Source: Paracoccaceae bacterium (GTDB taxonomy: Bacteria; Pseudomonadota; Alphaproteobacteria; Rhodobacterales; Rhodobacteraceae). From it: 64,000 bases of DNA. This document shows, piece by piece, positions 8,962-20,013 of the stretch. Under the pieces are notes generated by a model. It worked only from the letters and a program-made list of their open reading frames with translations. It had not been told where the DNA came from and searched no databases. The stretch's first letter is position 1, and each line of letters opens with the position of its first letter. Location of the stretch: NCBI GenBank assembly GCA_019911965.1, contig JAIOJF010000038.1, positions 159,233-223,232 on the forward strand, in the 5' to 3' direction. The translations under genes and the position numbers were made by a program.

Positions 8962-9696
8962 ATGGAAACGATTGCCATCATCGCGCTGGCCTTCGCGTTC
9001 GGCGGCATCCTGAAAGGTGCCACCGGGGTTGGCGCGCCGATCCTGGCGGTCCCGCTGCTGGCATTGTTTTTCGACATGCCGTTTGCCATCACGATCTTCT
9101 CGATCCCCAACCTTTTGCCGAATATCTGGCAGGCCTGGACCTATCGCCGCGAGCGCCTGCCGCGCGTCTTCAACCTGCGGTTCGCGCTGGCCGGCGGGCT
9201 GGGGGCGGCGACGGGGACCTACCTGCTGGCCAACATCCCCTCGCATCTGCTGGAGCAGGTGCTGGCTTTGGTGGTGCTGGTCTATGTCGGGTTCCGCCTG
9301 TTCCATCCGTCCTGGGCGCTGCCATATCCGGCAGGTCGCGCGCTGGCCGCCCCGGTCGGGTTTCTGGCCGGTGCGCTGCAGGCCAGTGCCGGGTTGTCGG
9401 CGCCGGTTTCGATCACCTTCCTGACGGCGATGCGGCTGGACCGGGGCACCTTCATCACCACGATCTCGACCTTCTTCGTGGCCCTTGGCGTGGTGCAGAT
9501 CCCGATGCTGATTTATTACGGCTTCCTCACCCCGCATACCGCGATGCTGAGCGCCGCCGCCCTGATCCCGCTGATCGCCGCGATGCCGCTCGGGGCATGG
9601 CTGATCCGGTGTGTCCCGCGCGAGCGGTTCGAGATGGTGCTATTGGTGATACTGGTGGGTTTGAGCCTGAAACTGCTGTCGGGGTTCTTCTTCTAG
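8962..9696 (+). CDS. TSUP family (TauE/SafE) membrane permease
   Basis: The 244-residue protein has about eight hydrophobic helices and the TSUP features: an N-terminal GGILKGATGVGAPILAVPL repeat and the second-half counterpart GFLAGALQASAGLSAPV. I start it at ATG 8962, where GAGG at 8952-8955 lies six bases upstream; an in-frame start at 8824 would lie inside the monooxygenase gene and adds a non-membrane, charged leader. Members move anions such as sulfite or organic sulfonates. Its place at the end of this operon suggests transport of a pathway substrate or product, but specificity is unknown. Confidence 0.88.
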   Translation: METIAIIALAFAFGGILKGATGVGAPILAVPLLALFFDMPFAITIFSIPNLLPNIWQAWTYRRERLPRVFNLRFALAGGLGAATGTYLLANIPSHLLEQVLALVVLVYVGFRLFHPSWALPYPAGRALAAPVGFLAGALQASAGLSAPVSITFLTAMRLDRGTFITTISTFFVALGVVQIPMLIYYGFLTPHTAMLSAAALIPLIAAMPLGAWLIRCVPRERFEMVLLVILVGLSLKLLSGFFF

Positions 9697-9976
9697 GTGC
9701 AGGCGTTCGCGGCCCGTGCGGCATTGCGAATATTGACAAAAATCAGTTTGTGCTATCGAATACAAGCAAGAGTTGCCGACAGCGCACCTGAATTTCGGAT
9801 GGTCAATCCGTTGTTCCCAATGGCCAGCCAGAGCGTGATGCGTGTGCGGTCGGATTATTTTCAATACGCCCAGATGCGCGCGGTTGCCGGACAAATTGAC
9901 CGGACCCTGACGAAAAGAATAGAAAAACAGATGGTGGCCCCTGGCACGGCGACACCCTTCCTAGAAAGGAAAGTCC
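9697..9976 (+). promoter_or_regulatory. 280 bp upstream region of the RTX protease with a candidate promoter
   Basis: No gene is seen here. A perfect TTGACA hexamer lies at 9733-9738, with weak -10 candidates around 9754-9761 (TATCGA / TCGAAT). This leaves a leader of more than 200 bases before the protease start. The ribosome binding site AAAGGA at 9965-9970 is six bases from ATG 9977. The long leader may carry regulation, but I see no clear hairpin. Confidence 0.35.
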
Positions 9977-12900
9977 ATGAGCGGCACGTTTTACGGAACC
10001 ACCGCAATCGCAATTTCGGGCGATGACAGTATCGACGGCATTATCACCGGCCACCGTTGGTCGAGCACGACGATCTATTACAGCTTCCCGTCATCGAATT
10101 CGGTTTTCGACTACGACACGGATACCGCTGTCTATACCGGCGGCAGATTTTCCGCGCTGACGACTCAACAAGAAGATGCAGTCAATTTCGCGCTGAATGC
10201 CGATCTTGATGGCGGCGGCGCAACCACGGTTGCGGCCAGCGCCGGGTTCTCGGTCGAAGGGTTCACCGGGCTGACCGTTACCCTTGATACCACCCCTGAC
10301 ACCACCTCGCAGGAGCATATCCGATACGCCAACACCACCTCGGCCCTGGTCGGGACTGCTAGGGTTGCGGATTTTCCGGGCGATTACATAACTGCCAGCG
10401 AACTCGACGATAATGGCGATGTCTGGTTCAACTCTACCGGCGCTACGCCCACCGCCGGGAATTTCGATTGGGCGACCGTCCTGCACGAGACCGGCCACGC
10501 GCTGGGGCTGAAACACGGCCACGCTGTCGGGGCCTCGGTCAACGGCACGACAGCCCTGCCAGCGGCAGAGGATTCGCTGGAATTCTCGGTCATGACCTAC
10601 AATTCCTATATCGGCCAGGACCGCACGATCTACAATTTCAACACGACCGAGGCCTGGGGTGCGCCGCAGACCTACATGATGAACGATATTGCAGCGTTGC
10701 AATATCTCTATGGCGCGAATTTCACCACCAATTCCGGCAACACCACCTATAGCTGGAATCCGGGTTCCGGCGATACGCTGGTCAACGGTGAAATCGGGAT
10801 CGACGCCGGCGGCAATGTCATCTTCGCCACGATCTGGGATGGCGGTGGCACCGATACCTACGATCTGTCGGCCTATGCCTCGGACCTGACAATTGATCTG
10901 ACGCCGGGCGGCTGGTCGATCTTTGACGCAACCCAACTGGCAGATCTGGGGGCGACCGGGCCAGGCGTCGGGCAGCAGATCGCGCGCGGTTCGATCTTCA
11001 ACGCGCGGCTGTTCAATGGCGATGCACGATCACTGATCGAAAACGCCACAGGCGGTTCGGGCGATGACGAAATCACCGGCAATGCGGCGAACAACACCCT
11101 GACCGGCAATGGCGGCGACGACACGCTGCGCGGCGGTGACGGCAACGACACGCTGCTGGGCGGGGCCGGTTCGGACACGATGTTTGGCGAAGACGGAGAT
11201 GACACGTTCCGCTATTCCGCCAGCGATGTGGTTGGCGCTTCGGAATACCTGAATGGCGGCAGCGGCAACGACCGCGTTCTGCTGACCGGTGCCGGGACGT
11301 TCAGCTTTGGCAATTCGTTCGATGTATCTTCGGTGGAAGAAATCGAATTCAATGCCGATGGCATAGATGACAAGACCATGACGATGGGCAGTCAGGAACT
11401 CGATTCCGCCTCCGAATGGCTGAACGTTCACATTGACGGCAACAATACCCTCGGCGCGGATGACACCATCGAAATCACCATGACAACCAGCAACCTGACG
11501 CTGGCGGGCTGGACTTTCGAGGACTGGAAATCGGCAAGTGCCGGTGCCAACAACACCGACCGGATCTATATCTATGGAAGTATCTCGGCCAACACGATCA
11601 CCGGGTCCTCCGAAGACGATATCATTGACGGCGGCGGCGGCAATGACACGATTAACGGCGGCGACGGCGACGATATCCTGACCGGCGGTGCGGGCACCGA
11701 TACGCTGAACGGTGACGGCGGCAACGATACCATCACCTCGGATGCCGATGGCGGCACCTATAACGGCGGCGCGGGCAATGACCTGATGTATTCCGCCTCG
11801 GGCGCGGAATGGATGGATGGCGGCAGCGGCACCGACACGATCGACCACACCGCGGTTGACAGCGACTACACCTTCAACATGGCCACCGGCCTGACCGGAT
11901 TCATCTTTGAATCCTTCATGAATTTTGAAAACGCCAACATGGGCGACGGCAATGACAACGTGACCGGTACATCCGGTGCCAATGTCATTCGCGGCGGTCT
12001 GGGCAATGACACGATTGATGACGGCGCAGGCGGCGACACGATCTTCGGCGAAGGCGGGGACGATCTGTTCCTGGCCGGTGACAGCAATTTCGGCGATGGC
12101 GATTCCTGGGATGGCGGAACGGGGACGGATACACTGAGCTACCAGAACCGCAACTGGGGCTCTTCTATCGTTACCTTCGACCTGTCGCTCGGCACCGCCA
12201 CCTTCAACGGGTTTACCGAGACTTTCACCAGTATCGAGAATTTCATCGGCTCGGGCGGCAATGACATCGTTACCGGATCGGCCGGCACCAATGTGATTTC
12301 TCTGCGGGGCGGGAACGACACACTCATTCATAACGCGCTTGGCAGCGACAGCTACGATGGCGGCTCCGGCATTGATACCCTGCACAGCAACGTGAACTGG
12401 GTGAGTACCGTGCATTTCAGCCTGACGGCCGGCAGGGTGACATATATAGGCAGCAACCGCGACACCATTGCCGGATTCGAGAATCTTGAGATTGGCGGTT
12501 CGGCGCAGATATCCGGCGACAGCGGTAACAACGTGCTGACGGCGCTGTCCACGGATTCCTCCCACGCCAACGTCATCAACGGCCTCGGCGGCAATGACAC
12601 GATCTCGGGCGGTTCGGGCGACGACATTCTGAACGGGGGGTCCGGGAACGATACGATCAATGGCGGCAATGACGACGACACCATTGATGACGGAAGTGGC
12701 AGCGATACCGTCAGCGGCGGCGACGGTGACGATCTGTTCCTGGCCGGCGACAGCGATTTCGGCAACGGCGACACCTGGGATGGCGGTGCCGGAACCGACA
12801 CGCTGAGTTTCCAGAACCATGACTGGGGCAGACCGCCGTCGGACGTGGTGTTCGACCTGGCGGCCGGGACAGCGAGCTATAACGTCGGAACCGAGACCTT

Positions 12901-14989
12901 CACCAGCATCGAGAATTTCATCGGCTCTGACGGCGTCGAGACCATCCGTGGCTCGAACGGGATCAATGTGATCGACGGGCGCGATGGCGACGATACGATC
13001 GATGCCAGGCTGGGCGCCGATACGATCAACGGCGGTGCCGGCGACGACATCATAATCGACGAGGACAGTTTCGCACTTGCGAACGGCGATACCATCGACG
13101 GCGGCGCGGGCAATGATACGCTGGTGAGCAATCTTGTCTGGTCCGCCCTGGTGCATTTCAATCTGGCGACCGGTCGCAGTACGTTCGATGGCGACGATAT
13201 CGACACCTATACCAGCATCGAAAATGTTTGGACCGGGGGGCGGGCGCAGATCACCGGTGACAACAATGCCAACATTCTGATCGCTCTGTCTGCCAATTCG
13301 GGGCATGACAACCTGATCAGCGGCGGCGGCGGTAACGACACCATCGTCGGTGGCGGCGGCAACGATCTCCTGAACGGTGACGATGGCGACGACAACATCG
13401 AAGGCGGCACCGAAAACGACCTGATCAACGGTGGCGACGGCAATGACTTTCTGTTCGGCGAAGAGGGTGATGATACGCTGAACGGCGACCTTGGACACGA
13501 CACGCTGAACGGCGGCGACGGAGCGGATACGCTGAACGGCGGCGATGGGCATGACTGGGTTCATGGCGGCACCGGCAATGATCTGATCGACGGTGGCTCG
13601 GGCAACGACGTACTGAACGGCGAAGATGGCGACGATACCATCGACGGCGACTCGGGCGATGACACTCTGGATGGCGGCATCGGCGATGATACTCTGAGCG
13701 GCGGCAACGGGATCGACAGGCTTGATGGCGGCGATGGCAATGACGTACTGGATGGCGGCCACGGCAAGGATGATGCTTTCGGCGGGGCCGGGCGGGACCG
13801 CTTCGTGATCTCGGCCAATCATTATGGCGACAATGTCGATGGCGGCTCGGATGTCGACACGCTGGACCTGTCTGGCTGGCTGACAGGCGCGGGGCTGGCT
13901 GCATCGGTCAACCTGATCACCGGTGTTTACGAGATCGTGGTGAATTCCTTTGGCGACAATGGCACCTACACGATCAACAGCATCGAGAACGTCTTTGGCA
14001 CCGCCTATGACGACACCATCCAGGGTGACGGACGGCGCAACCTGTTGCGTGGCAATGACGGCAATGATTCCGTGGTCGCTGGCGGTGGTAATGACCGGGT
14101 CTATGGCGGCGGCGGCAACGACACCCTGTCGGGGCGCGACGGCAATGACCGCCTGTATGGCGATGCCGGCAATGACATTCTGAACGGCGAATCCGGGGCT
14201 GACCGTTTGACCGGCGGCAGCGGTGCGGACCAGTTGCGCGGCGGGGCCGGGAACGACCTGATGGAGGCTGGCAGCGATGACGACATCCTGATCGGCGGCA
14301 CCGGCAATGACACGATGTCGGGCGGCAGCGGGATTGACCAGTTGGATGGCGGGGCCGGGCGCGACGACATGCAGGGCGGTTCGGGCGATGACATCCTGAC
14401 CGGCGGCGGCGGCCATGATGTGATGGATGGCGGCGGCAACAACGACCAGATGGATGGCGGCGGCGGTGACGACCAGATGAACGGTGGCACCGGCGGCGAC
14501 AACATGCAGGGCGGTTCGGGTCTTGACATCATGAACGGCGAAGCCGGCGGCGACGTGCTGGATGGCGGCGCTGGCAACGACACGCTGGATGGCGGTAGCG
14601 GCAACGACAGGCTTTATGGCGGCGATGGCCGCGATACGGTTCTGGGCGGCGCGGGCAATGACCGGCTTTACGGCGGTGGCGGCGACGACGTGCTGGACGG
14701 CGGCGCAGGCAACGACTTCCTGGACGGCGATGCCGGCAGCGACAAGTTCGTGCTGATGGTCGGCGGCGGCAACGACGTGATCCGCGACTTCACCGATGAT
14801 GTCGACACGCTGCGGCTGGATCAGGCGCTCTGGGCCGGCCCGCTGACCCGCCAGCAGGTGGTGGACACCTTCGCCACGGCTGTGGGCGACGACATCCTGT
14901 TCATTTTCGCCGGTGGCGAGTCGATCGAGGTGCGCGGCGCGGCAGTCCTGGGGCTGGCAGCGATGTATGATGACATCGCGCTGATCTGA
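9977..14989 (+). CDS. Giant serralysin-type (M10) metallopeptidase with long RTX repeat array
   Basis: The 1,670-residue protein has an N-terminal M10 peptidase domain (about residues 15-260) with a complete zinc-binding motif [11 protein letters not shown] (His170, Glu171, His174, His180) and the Met-turn in SVMTYNS near residue 206. A peptidase M10 C-terminal-like region follows, then more than 1,200 residues rich in GGxGxDxxx calcium-binding nonapeptides. There is no Sec signal peptide, and the C terminus is the non-cleaved type expected for type I secretion. The protein should be exported in one step and fold on extracellular Ca2+. It is three times longer than classical serralysins (about 480 residues). 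The extra length comes from repeated RTX blocks and duplicated spacer modules. No ABC/HlyD secretion genes are adjacent. Confidence 0.95.
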   Translation: MSGTFYGTTAIAISGDDSIDGIITGHRWSSTTIYYSFPSSNSVFDYDTDTAVYTGGRFSALTTQQEDAVNFALNADLDGGGATTVAASAGFSVEGFTGLTVTLDTTPDTTSQEHIRYANTTSALVGTARVADFPGDYITASELDDNGDVWFNSTGATPTAGNFDWATVLHETGHALGLKHGHAVGASVNGTTALPAAEDSLEFSVMTYNSYIGQDRTIYNFNTTEAWGAPQTYMMNDIAALQYLYGANFTTNSGNTTYSWNPGSGDTLVNGEIGIDAGGNVIFATIWDGGGTDTYDLSAYASDLTIDLTPGGWSIFDATQLADLGATGPGVGQQIARGSIFNARLFNGDARSLIENATGGSGDDEITGNAANNTLTGNGGDDTLRGGDGNDTLLGGAGSDTMFGEDGDDTFRYSASDVVGASEYLNGGSGNDRVLLTGAGTFSFGNSFDVSSVEEIEFNADGIDDKTMTMGSQELDSASEWLNVHIDGNNTLGADDTIEITMTTSNLTLAGWTFEDWKSASAGANNTDRIYIYGSISANTITGSSEDDIIDGGGGNDTINGGDGDDILTGGAGTDTLNGDGGNDTITSDADGGTYNGGAGNDLMYSASGAEWMDGGSGTDTIDHTAVDSDYTFNMATGLTGFIFESFMNFENANMGDGNDNVTGTSGANVIRGGLGNDTIDDGAGGDTIFGEGGDDLFLAGDSNFGDGDSWDGGTGTDTLSYQNRNWGSSIVTFDLSLGTATFNGFTETFTSIENFIGSGGNDIVTGSAGTNVISLRGGNDTLIHNALGSDSYDGGSGIDTLHSNVNWVSTVHFSLTAGRVTYIGSNRDTIAGFENLEIGGSAQISGDSGNNVLTALSTDSSHANVINGLGGNDTISGGSGDDILNGGSGNDTINGGNDDDTIDDGSGSDTVSGGDGDDLFLAGDSDFGNGDTWDGGAGTDTLSFQNHDWGRPPSDVVFDLAAGTASYNVGTETFTSIENFIGSDGVETIRGSNGINVIDGRDGDDTIDARLGADTINGGAGDDIIIDEDSFALANGDTIDGGAGNDTLVSNLVWSALVHFNLATGRSTFDGDDIDTYTSIENVWTGGRAQITGDNNANILIALSANSGHDNLISGGGGNDTIVGGGGNDLLNGDDGDDNIEGGTENDLINGGDGNDFLFGEEGDDTLNGDLGHDTLNGGDGADTLNGGDGHDWVHGGTGNDLIDGGSGNDVLNGEDGDDTIDGDSGDDTLDGGIGDDTLSGGNGIDRLDGGDGNDVLDGGHGKDDAFGGAGRDRFVISANHYGDNVDGGSDVDTLDLSGWLTGAGLAASVNLITGVYEIVVNSFGDNGTYTINSIENVFGTAYDDTIQGDGRRNLLRGNDGNDSVVAGGGNDRVYGGGGNDTLSGRDGNDRLYGDAGNDILNGESGADRLTGGSGADQLRGGAGNDLMEAGSDDDILIGGTGNDTMSGGSGIDQLDGGAGRDDMQGGSGDDILTGGGGHDVMDGGGNNDQMDGGGGDDQMNGGTGGDNMQGGSGLDIMNGEAGGDVLDGGAGNDTLDGGSGNDRLYGGDGRDTVLGGAGNDRLYGGGGDDVLDGGAGNDFLDGDAGSDKFVLMVGGGNDVIRDFTDDVDTLRLDQALWAGPLTRQQVVDTFATAVGDDILFIFAGGESIEVRGAAVLGLAAMYDDIALI
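11050..14745 (+). repeat. RTX nonapeptide repeat coding array
   Basis: Clusters of tandem 27 bp units coding GGxGxDxxx recur from about 11,050 (GSGDDEITG) through 14,745. They are densest at 11,080-11,210, 11,620-11,740, 12,590-12,720, 13,320-13,790 and 14,040-14,740. The translated units carry the aspartates that bind calcium in parallel beta-rolls. The stretches between clusters are longer non-RTX spacers, two kinds of which occur twice. Array length may vary between strains by slippage or recombination. Confidence 0.9.
12065..13350 (+). repeat. Internal duplication of a two-part spacer module in the RTX protein
   Basis: Two spacer types each occur twice in the same order. Module A (LFLAGDS, then [10 protein letters not shown], then [13 protein letters not shown]) starts at 12,065 and again at 12,734. 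Module B (VHF.L..GR.T, then AQI.GD, then ALS) lies around 12,400-12,590 and again around 13,140-13,330. The spacing between copies is about 670 bp for A and about 740 bp for B. This indicates an old tandem duplication of an A+B block followed by divergence and small insertions. Confidence 0.75.
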
Positions 14990-15092
14990 TGCAGGCGGCG
15001 CGGCGGAATGTTGCCGTTGCGTCGGGGCTTCTCAAGTCGGTCGGGAACGTGGCAGTCTGCCACCGGCTCCAAACGCGAAGGGAAACGCCGAG

Positions 15093-16148
15093 ATGACCGA
15101 CATGATGCAGAGGATCGTCCTGGCGGCGCGCCCGCAAGGCACACCGAAACCTGCCGATTTCCGTCTGGAAAGCCTGCCGGTGCCAACCCCGGGCAAGGGC
15201 GAAATCCTGGTGCGGGTGATCTGGCTGTCGCTGGACCCCTACATGCGCGGGCGCATGGATGACGCGAAATCCTACGCCGATCCGGTGCCCCTTGGCGGCG
15301 TGATGGAGGGCGGCACGGTGGCCGAGGTGATTGCCTCGGATCATCCGAAATGGCAGGTTGGCGATATCGTCGAAGGCCGGTTCGGCTGGCAAAGCCATGC
15401 CATCAGCGATGGCGCGATGCTGCGCCGGCTCGATCCCGCTCAGGCACCGGTATCCACCGCGCTGGGGGTTCTGGGCATGCCGGGCATCACCGCCTATGTC
15501 GGGCTGAACGATCATGGCCGCCCCAAGGCGGGCGAAACGCTGGTCGTGTCGGCGGCAACCGGCGCGGTCGGCTCGCTGGTCGGGCAACTTGGCAAGGCCT
15601 ATGGCCTGCGGGTGGTCGGGGTGGCCGGCGGGGCCAGGAAATGCGCCTTTGCGGTGCAGGAGCTTGGCTTTGACGCCTGCATAGATCACCGCGCGGCGGC
15701 GGATGCTTCGGCGATGCGCAAGGAATTGGCGAAGGAATGCCCGGCGGGCGTGGACATCTATTTCGAGAATGTCGGCGGCAAGACGCTGGAGGCGGTTCTG
15801 CCCCTGATGAACCCGCTGGGGCGCATTCCGGTCTGCGGCATGATTTCGTGGTACAACGAAGGCGCGCTGGGGGCGGGTGCCGCCAGCACGATGAGCATGC
15901 CGGCGCTGTGGCGCTCGATCCTGGTCAAGCGGCTGGCGGTGCGGGGCTTCATCATCACGGATCATTACGACCGGTTCCCCGCCTTCCTGGCCGAGGTTTC
16001 GGGGCATCTGGCAAGCGGCAAGGTGACATACCGCGAAACCATCGCCGAAGGGCTGGAGGCCGCGCCGGAAGCGTTCATCGCCATGCTTGGCGGCGGCAAT
16101 TTCGGAAAGCAACTGGTGCGGGTATCGCCGGATCCGACGCGGGGCTGA
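15093..16148 (+). CDS. NADP-dependent oxidoreductase, MDR superfamily (CurA / prostaglandin-reductase-like)
   Basis: The 351-residue protein shows the signature of zinc-free medium-chain reductases: LSLDPYMRGRM near residue 50, a Rossmann segment VVSAATGAVGSLVGQLGKA near 152, and the late YNEG segment. Such enzymes reduce alpha,beta-unsaturated ketones or aldehydes with NADPH in the cytosol. It lies 103 bp after the protease gene and converges on the glycerophosphodiesterase, so it is probably a single-gene unit. The true substrate is unknown; detoxification of reactive enones is the usual role. Confidence 0.9.
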   Translation: MTDMMQRIVLAARPQGTPKPADFRLESLPVPTPGKGEILVRVIWLSLDPYMRGRMDDAKSYADPVPLGGVMEGGTVAEVIASDHPKWQVGDIVEGRFGWQSHAISDGAMLRRLDPAQAPVSTALGVLGMPGITAYVGLNDHGRPKAGETLVVSAATGAVGSLVGQLGKAYGLRVVGVAGGARKCAFAVQELGFDACIDHRAAADASAMRKELAKECPAGVDIYFENVGGKTLEAVLPLMNPLGRIPVCGMISWYNEGALGAGAASTMSMPALWRSILVKRLAVRGFIITDHYDRFPAFLAEVSGHLASGKVTYRETIAEGLEAAPEAFIAMLGGGNFGKQLVRVSPDPTRG

Positions 16149-16256
16149 GCCGGTTGCGGCGGCAGGCAGAACTTTGCACTAAATTCTGCGGGGCGTGAAA
16201 ATTCTTGGCAAAAATTTTCGGGTGGCACCGGCGTGAAAGCCCCGTGCCTGCCACGC

Positions 16257-17024
16257 TCAATCCTGCCAGAGCGCGCGTTCTGTCAGTACGGATTTCAGCA
16301 GCGCACAATCATCCGCCATCAGCCCGTCTACGCCGAGGTCCAGCAACCGGCGCATCTCGGGCGCGTCGTTGATCGTCCAGACATGCACTTTCAGACCGAT
16401 CCGCCGCGCATGTGCCAGTGTGCGCTTCGTGATCAGCGTCACGCCGCGATGCGTTACCGGCAATTGCACGCAACAGGCGGAAAACCGTTGCGGCAGGTGC
16501 AGTTGCGCCGCAAGGTAGAATTGCGCCGCATGCGCAGTGCCGAGCGAATGGCACAGGGGTTGGCGGGCAGCCTGCATCACCATGCGGATGCGCCGGTCGC
16601 TGAAACTGCCGATACAGACCCTGTTGCCGGCCCCGGTATCGCGGATCATCCGGCCCATCGGCGCAGTCGCGGCCTCGGATTTGGCATCGAGATTGAGGCA
16701 GGTTTCGGGAAACGCCTCCAGAAGGTCGGCCAGTTTCGGGATCGCGTGGTTGCCGTGGATGGTCAGGCTGGCGATATCGGCGGCGCTGAGGTCCTCCAGC
16801 CGCCTTGGATCGCCGGTCAGGCGTTTCAGGTCGGCATCGTGAAACACGAACGGCACCCCGTCGGATGAGGCATGGATATCGGTTTCCAGCAGGTGATAAC
16901 CGAGCGAGACCGCCTCCGCGAAGGCGGCAAAGGTGTTTTCCGGGATCACGCCGTTATTGGCCCCGCGATGGGCGAAGGCCTGCACGCCCTTGGAATTCAG
17001 CAAGTCCCTGAAATCAGTCGGCAC
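16257..17024 (-). CDS. Glycerophosphodiester phosphodiesterase
   Basis: The protein (255 residues from GTG 17024) has the GDPD catalytic set: [19 protein letters not shown] near residue 18 (His-Arg and the paired Glu), [18 protein letters not shown] with metal-binding Glu/Asp and catalytic His, and the C-terminal [11 protein letters not shown]. It hydrolyses glycerophosphodiesters to sn-glycerol 3-phosphate and an alcohol. The open frame extends upstream to 17183, but that leader is Arg-rich and lies over the divergent promoter; VPTDFRDLL at the GTG begins the homologous part. No signal peptide is seen, so it is a cytosolic type. Confidence 0.87.
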   Translation of the reverse strand: MPTDFRDLLNSKGVQAFAHRGANNGVIPENTFAAFAEAVSLGYHLLETDIHASSDGVPFVFHDADLKRLTGDPRRLEDLSAADIASLTIHGNHAIPKLADLLEAFPETCLNLDAKSEAATAPMGRMIRDTGAGNRVCIGSFSDRRIRMVMQAARQPLCHSLGTAHAAQFYLAAQLHLPQRFSACCVQLPVTHRGVTLITKRTLAHARRIGLKVHVWTINDAPEMRRLLDLGVDGLMADDCALLKSVLTERALWQD

Positions 17025-17181
17025 GCGGTTTCCCCGGAATGGCCGCAGGCGGGCGCGGCGAACCGCTCTACTATACCGCCGCGACCGCCCCTGAAAAGGC
17101 CAAAGGCGGCACATACCCCTTGTCGTTGCCGCAGCCCGTCCTATGCTTTGGGGTGGGAAATGGTGGATGTTGGGGGGTGGC

Positions 17182-18147
17182 ATGGATATCGTTGCGCTTG
17201 GTTACATCGGCGTCAATGCGATGGAACCTGACGACTGGTCGGACTACGCCACCGGACTTTTGGGCATGCAGCAGGTCGACCGCGCCGCCAATACCGCCGC
17301 CTTTCGCATGGATGACCGCTGCCAGCGGCTGATCGTCACCCGCTCGGGCGATGGCAATCCCGGTTTTGTGGGCTGGGAGGCTGCGGATGCCGCGGCGCTT
17401 GACCGGCTGGCCGCGCGGCTGTCGGATGCCGGTGCGCCGGTGGAGGCGGCCCCGAGGGACCTGTGCGACGCCCGCTTCGTGGCCGAGATGATCCGCACCA
17501 GCGATCCCGAAGGCAACAGGGTCGAGATTTTCACCGGCCCGATGCTTGCCGATACACCGTTTCAGCCGGGCCGGCCGATCTCGGGCTTCAGTACCGGCCC
17601 GTTCGGCATGGGCCATGCGGTGCTGACGGTCGAGGATGCCAAGGCGCTGGTGCCGTTTTACCGCGATCTTCTGGGCTTTCACGTATCGGATTACGGCAAG
17701 ACGCCGCAGCCCTTGTTTTTCTTCCATGTCAACGGGCGGCATCATTCCTTTGCGATGGTCGGTCTCGGGCGGCGCGGTTTTCATCACTTCATGGTCGAGT
17801 ATAATTCGCTGGACGATGTCGGGCAGGGCTATGATATCGCGCTGCTTGATCCCGATCAGATCGCCTATACGATGGGGCGGCATTCCAACGATTACATGCA
17901 GTCCTTCTATACCCACACGCCGTCCGGTTTTTTCGTCGAAAGCGGGTTTGGCGGGCGGGTGATTGATCCCGAGACATGGGAGCCGCACGAAACCTTCGGC
18001 GGTCCCAGCCTGTGGGGGCATGACCGCTTGTTCATGCCAGACGATCTGCGAGCCCAGTTCCGCGAGGCGCGGATGAAGCTGGCCCGCGAGGGCGTGCGCG
18101 CACCCAATTGCCCCTGGCTGGAAAGCGTGGCAGGACAAAGGGGATAG
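17182..18147 (+). CDS. VOC family extradiol ring-cleavage dioxygenase-like protein
   Basis: The protein has two VOC (glyoxalase/BphC-fold) modules and 321 residues from ATG 17182, which is preceded by a G-rich ribosome binding site; a longer start at 17143 encodes a Trp/Gly-rich leader and is less likely. The facial triad of Fe(II) extradiol dioxygenases is present in the second module: His145 (GMGHAVL), His201 or His202 (GFHHFMVEY) and Glu253 (GFFVESGFG). It probably cleaves a catechol or related diol at the meta position. It is followed 24 bp later by an FAH-family enzyme, a common pair in meta-cleavage routes. Confidence 0.88.
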   Translation: MDIVALGYIGVNAMEPDDWSDYATGLLGMQQVDRAANTAAFRMDDRCQRLIVTRSGDGNPGFVGWEAADAAALDRLAARLSDAGAPVEAAPRDLCDARFVAEMIRTSDPEGNRVEIFTGPMLADTPFQPGRPISGFSTGPFGMGHAVLTVEDAKALVPFYRDLLGFHVSDYGKTPQPLFFFHVNGRHHSFAMVGLGRRGFHHFMVEYNSLDDVGQGYDIALLDPDQIAYTMGRHSNDYMQSFYTHTPSGFFVESGFGGRVIDPETWEPHETFGGPSLWGHDRLFMPDDLRAQFREARMKLAREGVRAPNCPWLESVAGQRG

Positions 18148-18171
18148 CTGATTGATGACGAGGAGAACAAC

Positions 18172-19017
18172 ATGCGTCTGGTAAGTTTCCGCCGTGCTGA
18201 CGGCGGCATGGGTTTTGGCACGATCACCGGCGATGTGATCGCCGATTGCGCGGCGGTGATGACCGGCCACTGTGATCTGCGCGCCGTGCTGGCGGATAAT
18301 GCGCTGACGGCGCTGTCGTCGGCGGCGGCGACGGCACCGCGATTGCCGCTGGCCTCGGTCACGCTTCTGCCGCCGGTGCCGAACCCTGACAAGATCCTCT
18401 GTGTCGGCCTGAATTACCTGGCGCATATTCTGGAAGGCGGGCGCGAACCCTTGCCCTATCCGTCGATGTTCACCCGCTATCCGGCCTCGGTGGTCGGGCA
18501 TGGCAGCGCGATGGCGCGCCCGGCGGAATCGGACAAGTTTGATTTCGAGGGCGAAATGGCGGTGGTGATCGGCAGGCCCGGGCGGCGGATTGCCGCGGCG
18601 AATGCGCTGGATCATGTGGCCGGGTATACCTGTTTCAACGACGGCTCGATCCGTGATTATCAGGGGCACAGCTCGCAATTCTGGCCGGGCAAGAACTTCC
18701 AGAATTCCGGCGCGATGGGCCCCTGGATCGTGACGGCGGACGAGGCCCCCGATCCCGGTGCGATGCATCTCAGAACCCTGTTGAACGGGCAGGAGGTGCA
18801 ATCCTCGCCGGTCAGCGATCTGGCCATCGGGGTTGCGGACCTGATCGCCTACATCTCCACCGTGATCGAATTGCTGCCGGGCGATGTGATCGCCACCGGC
18901 ACGCCAAGCGGCGTGGGCCTTTACCGCAAGCCGCCGCTTTTCATGAAGGCCGGCGATGTGGTCGAGGTCGAGATTTCCGGCATCGGCACGCTGCGCAACC
19001 CGGTGGTGGATGGCTGA
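18172..19017 (+). CDS. Fumarylacetoacetate hydrolase (FAH) family protein
   Basis: This 281-residue protein has the FAH-fold C-terminal domain. The substrate anchor region PDKILCVGLNYLAH starts near residue 72; metal ligands Glu126 and Glu128 are in FDFEGEMAVVIG, and Asp157 in GYTCFNDGS. The late motif GDVIATGTPSGVG is intact. Family members hydrolyse or isomerise ring-cleavage products (for example 2-hydroxyhepta-2,4-dienedioate isomerase or acylpyruvate hydrolase). It lies directly downstream of the extradiol dioxygenase, with GAGGAG at 18159-18164 before the start, which supports processing of that enzyme's product. Confidence 0.92.
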   Translation: MRLVSFRRADGGMGFGTITGDVIADCAAVMTGHCDLRAVLADNALTALSSAAATAPRLPLASVTLLPPVPNPDKILCVGLNYLAHILEGGREPLPYPSMFTRYPASVVGHGSAMARPAESDKFDFEGEMAVVIGRPGRRIAAANALDHVAGYTCFNDGSIRDYQGHSSQFWPGKNFQNSGAMGPWIVTADEAPDPGAMHLRTLLNGQEVQSSPVSDLAIGVADLIAYISTVIELLPGDVIATGTPSGVGLYRKPPLFMKAGDVVEVEISGIGTLRNPVVDG

Positions 19018-19023
19018 AAACGC

Positions 19024-20013
19024 CTAACCCTGACGCAGGGTCGCCGTCACTTCCGCCAGGATCGAAACCGCGATCTCGGCGGGGGTTTTCGCGCTGATCG
19101 ACAGGCCGACCGGAGCATGGATGCGGCCAAGCTGGCCGTGCGTCAGCCCGGCGGCAGTCAACCGGTCCAGCCGCTTGGCATGGGTTTTGCGCGAGCCGAG
19201 GCAGCCGAGGTAGAAGGCCTCTGATCCAAGGGCCGCGGTGATCGCGGGATCGTCGATCTTGGGGTCATGCGACAGGGTGACAATGGCGGTGCGCGCATCC
19301 AGCCCGATTGCGGCCATTGCCGCATCCGGCCAGTCGGTGCGGATGTCCAGATCGGGAAACCGCGCCGCCGTGGCGAAGGCGTCGCGTGGGTCGATCAATA
19401 CCGTGTCCCAGCCCGCCAGCCGCGCCATCGGCACCAGTGCCTGGGCGATATGCACCGCACCGATCACGATCATCTTCAGCGGCGGATTGTGGATGCTGAT
19501 GAACGCATCGCCCTCAAACCCCGCTCGATCCTCGCGCAGGCGCGGGGCGATTACGTCGCCGAGGGCAGCGTCGCTTGCATCGGCCAGCCGGTGGGTTCCG
19601 CCTGTGGTGCCGATGACCCAGGCCACCGGCTGGCGGGCGGCGCGGATCGCCACCAGCCGTTCCAAAAGGGCAATATCAGGGCCTTCGCCGGTTCCGACCG
19701 GCAGCACCAGCACCTTGATATTGCCGCCACAGGCCAGCCCGACGGCAAAGGCCTCGTCATCGGAAACACCGTAATCCAGCAGCCGCATCCGGCCATCGGC
19801 CAGCGCCTCGCCCGCCTCGATCACCACCGCGCCTTCGACGCAACCGCCCGAAACCGAACCGGCAATCGCGCCGTCATCGCCGATCGCCATCATCGCGCCG
19901 ACCGGCCGGGGGGCGGAACCCCATGTCTCGACCACCAGCGCCAGCGCCACCTGGCGGCCCTGGTCGATCCAGCCAAGGGCGGTTTCGGGGATGTCGTTTA
20001 TGGAAATCGTCAT
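19024..20013 (-). CDS. XdhC/CoxI family protein
   Basis: The 329-residue protein starts at ATG 20013 (MTISIND). It has the XdhC_CoxI domain (about 15-85, with SVSGGCVEGAVV) and a C-terminal XdhC Rossmann domain (about 170-310; VIGAVHIAQALVPMARL, then LIDPRDAF). XdhC proteins bind and help sulfurate or insert molybdenum cofactor into xanthine-dehydrogenase-type enzymes. No such enzyme is nearby, so its client is encoded elsewhere. An upstream extension of the frame to 20370 overlaps the divergent gene and is not used. It converges on the FAH gene with only six bases between the stops. Confidence 0.9.
   Translation of the reverse strand: MTISINDIPETALGWIDQGRQVALALVVETWGSAPRPVGAMMAIGDDGAIAGSVSGGCVEGAVVIEAGEALADGRMRLLDYGVSDDEAFAVGLACGGNIKVLVLPVGTGEGPDIALLERLVAIRAARQPVAWVIGTTGGTHRLADASDAALGDVIAPRLREDRAGFEGDAFISIHNPPLKMIVIGAVHIAQALVPMARLAGWDTVLIDPRDAFATAARFPDLDIRTDWPDAAMAAIGLDARTAIVTLSHDPKIDDPAITAALGSEAFYLGCLGSRKTHAKRLDRLTAAGLTHGQLGRIHAPVGLSISAKTPAEIAVSILAEVTATLRQG

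Noticed and set aside
11030..14416. 1,128-codon open frame antisense to the RTX protease
   Set aside because: It mirrors the GC-biased nonapeptide repeats; the translation is a low-complexity Ile/Val/Ala/Asp repeat with no domain, and the sense frame has clear motifs.
11080..14740. Tandem repeats that might suggest a CRISPR array
   Set aside because: The 27 bp units are coding RTX nonapeptides without unique spacers of constant length.
16196..16220. AT-rich inverted repeat GAAAATT/AATTTTC as a terminator
   Set aside because: The stem is weak and AT-only with no following T-run, so termination is not supported.
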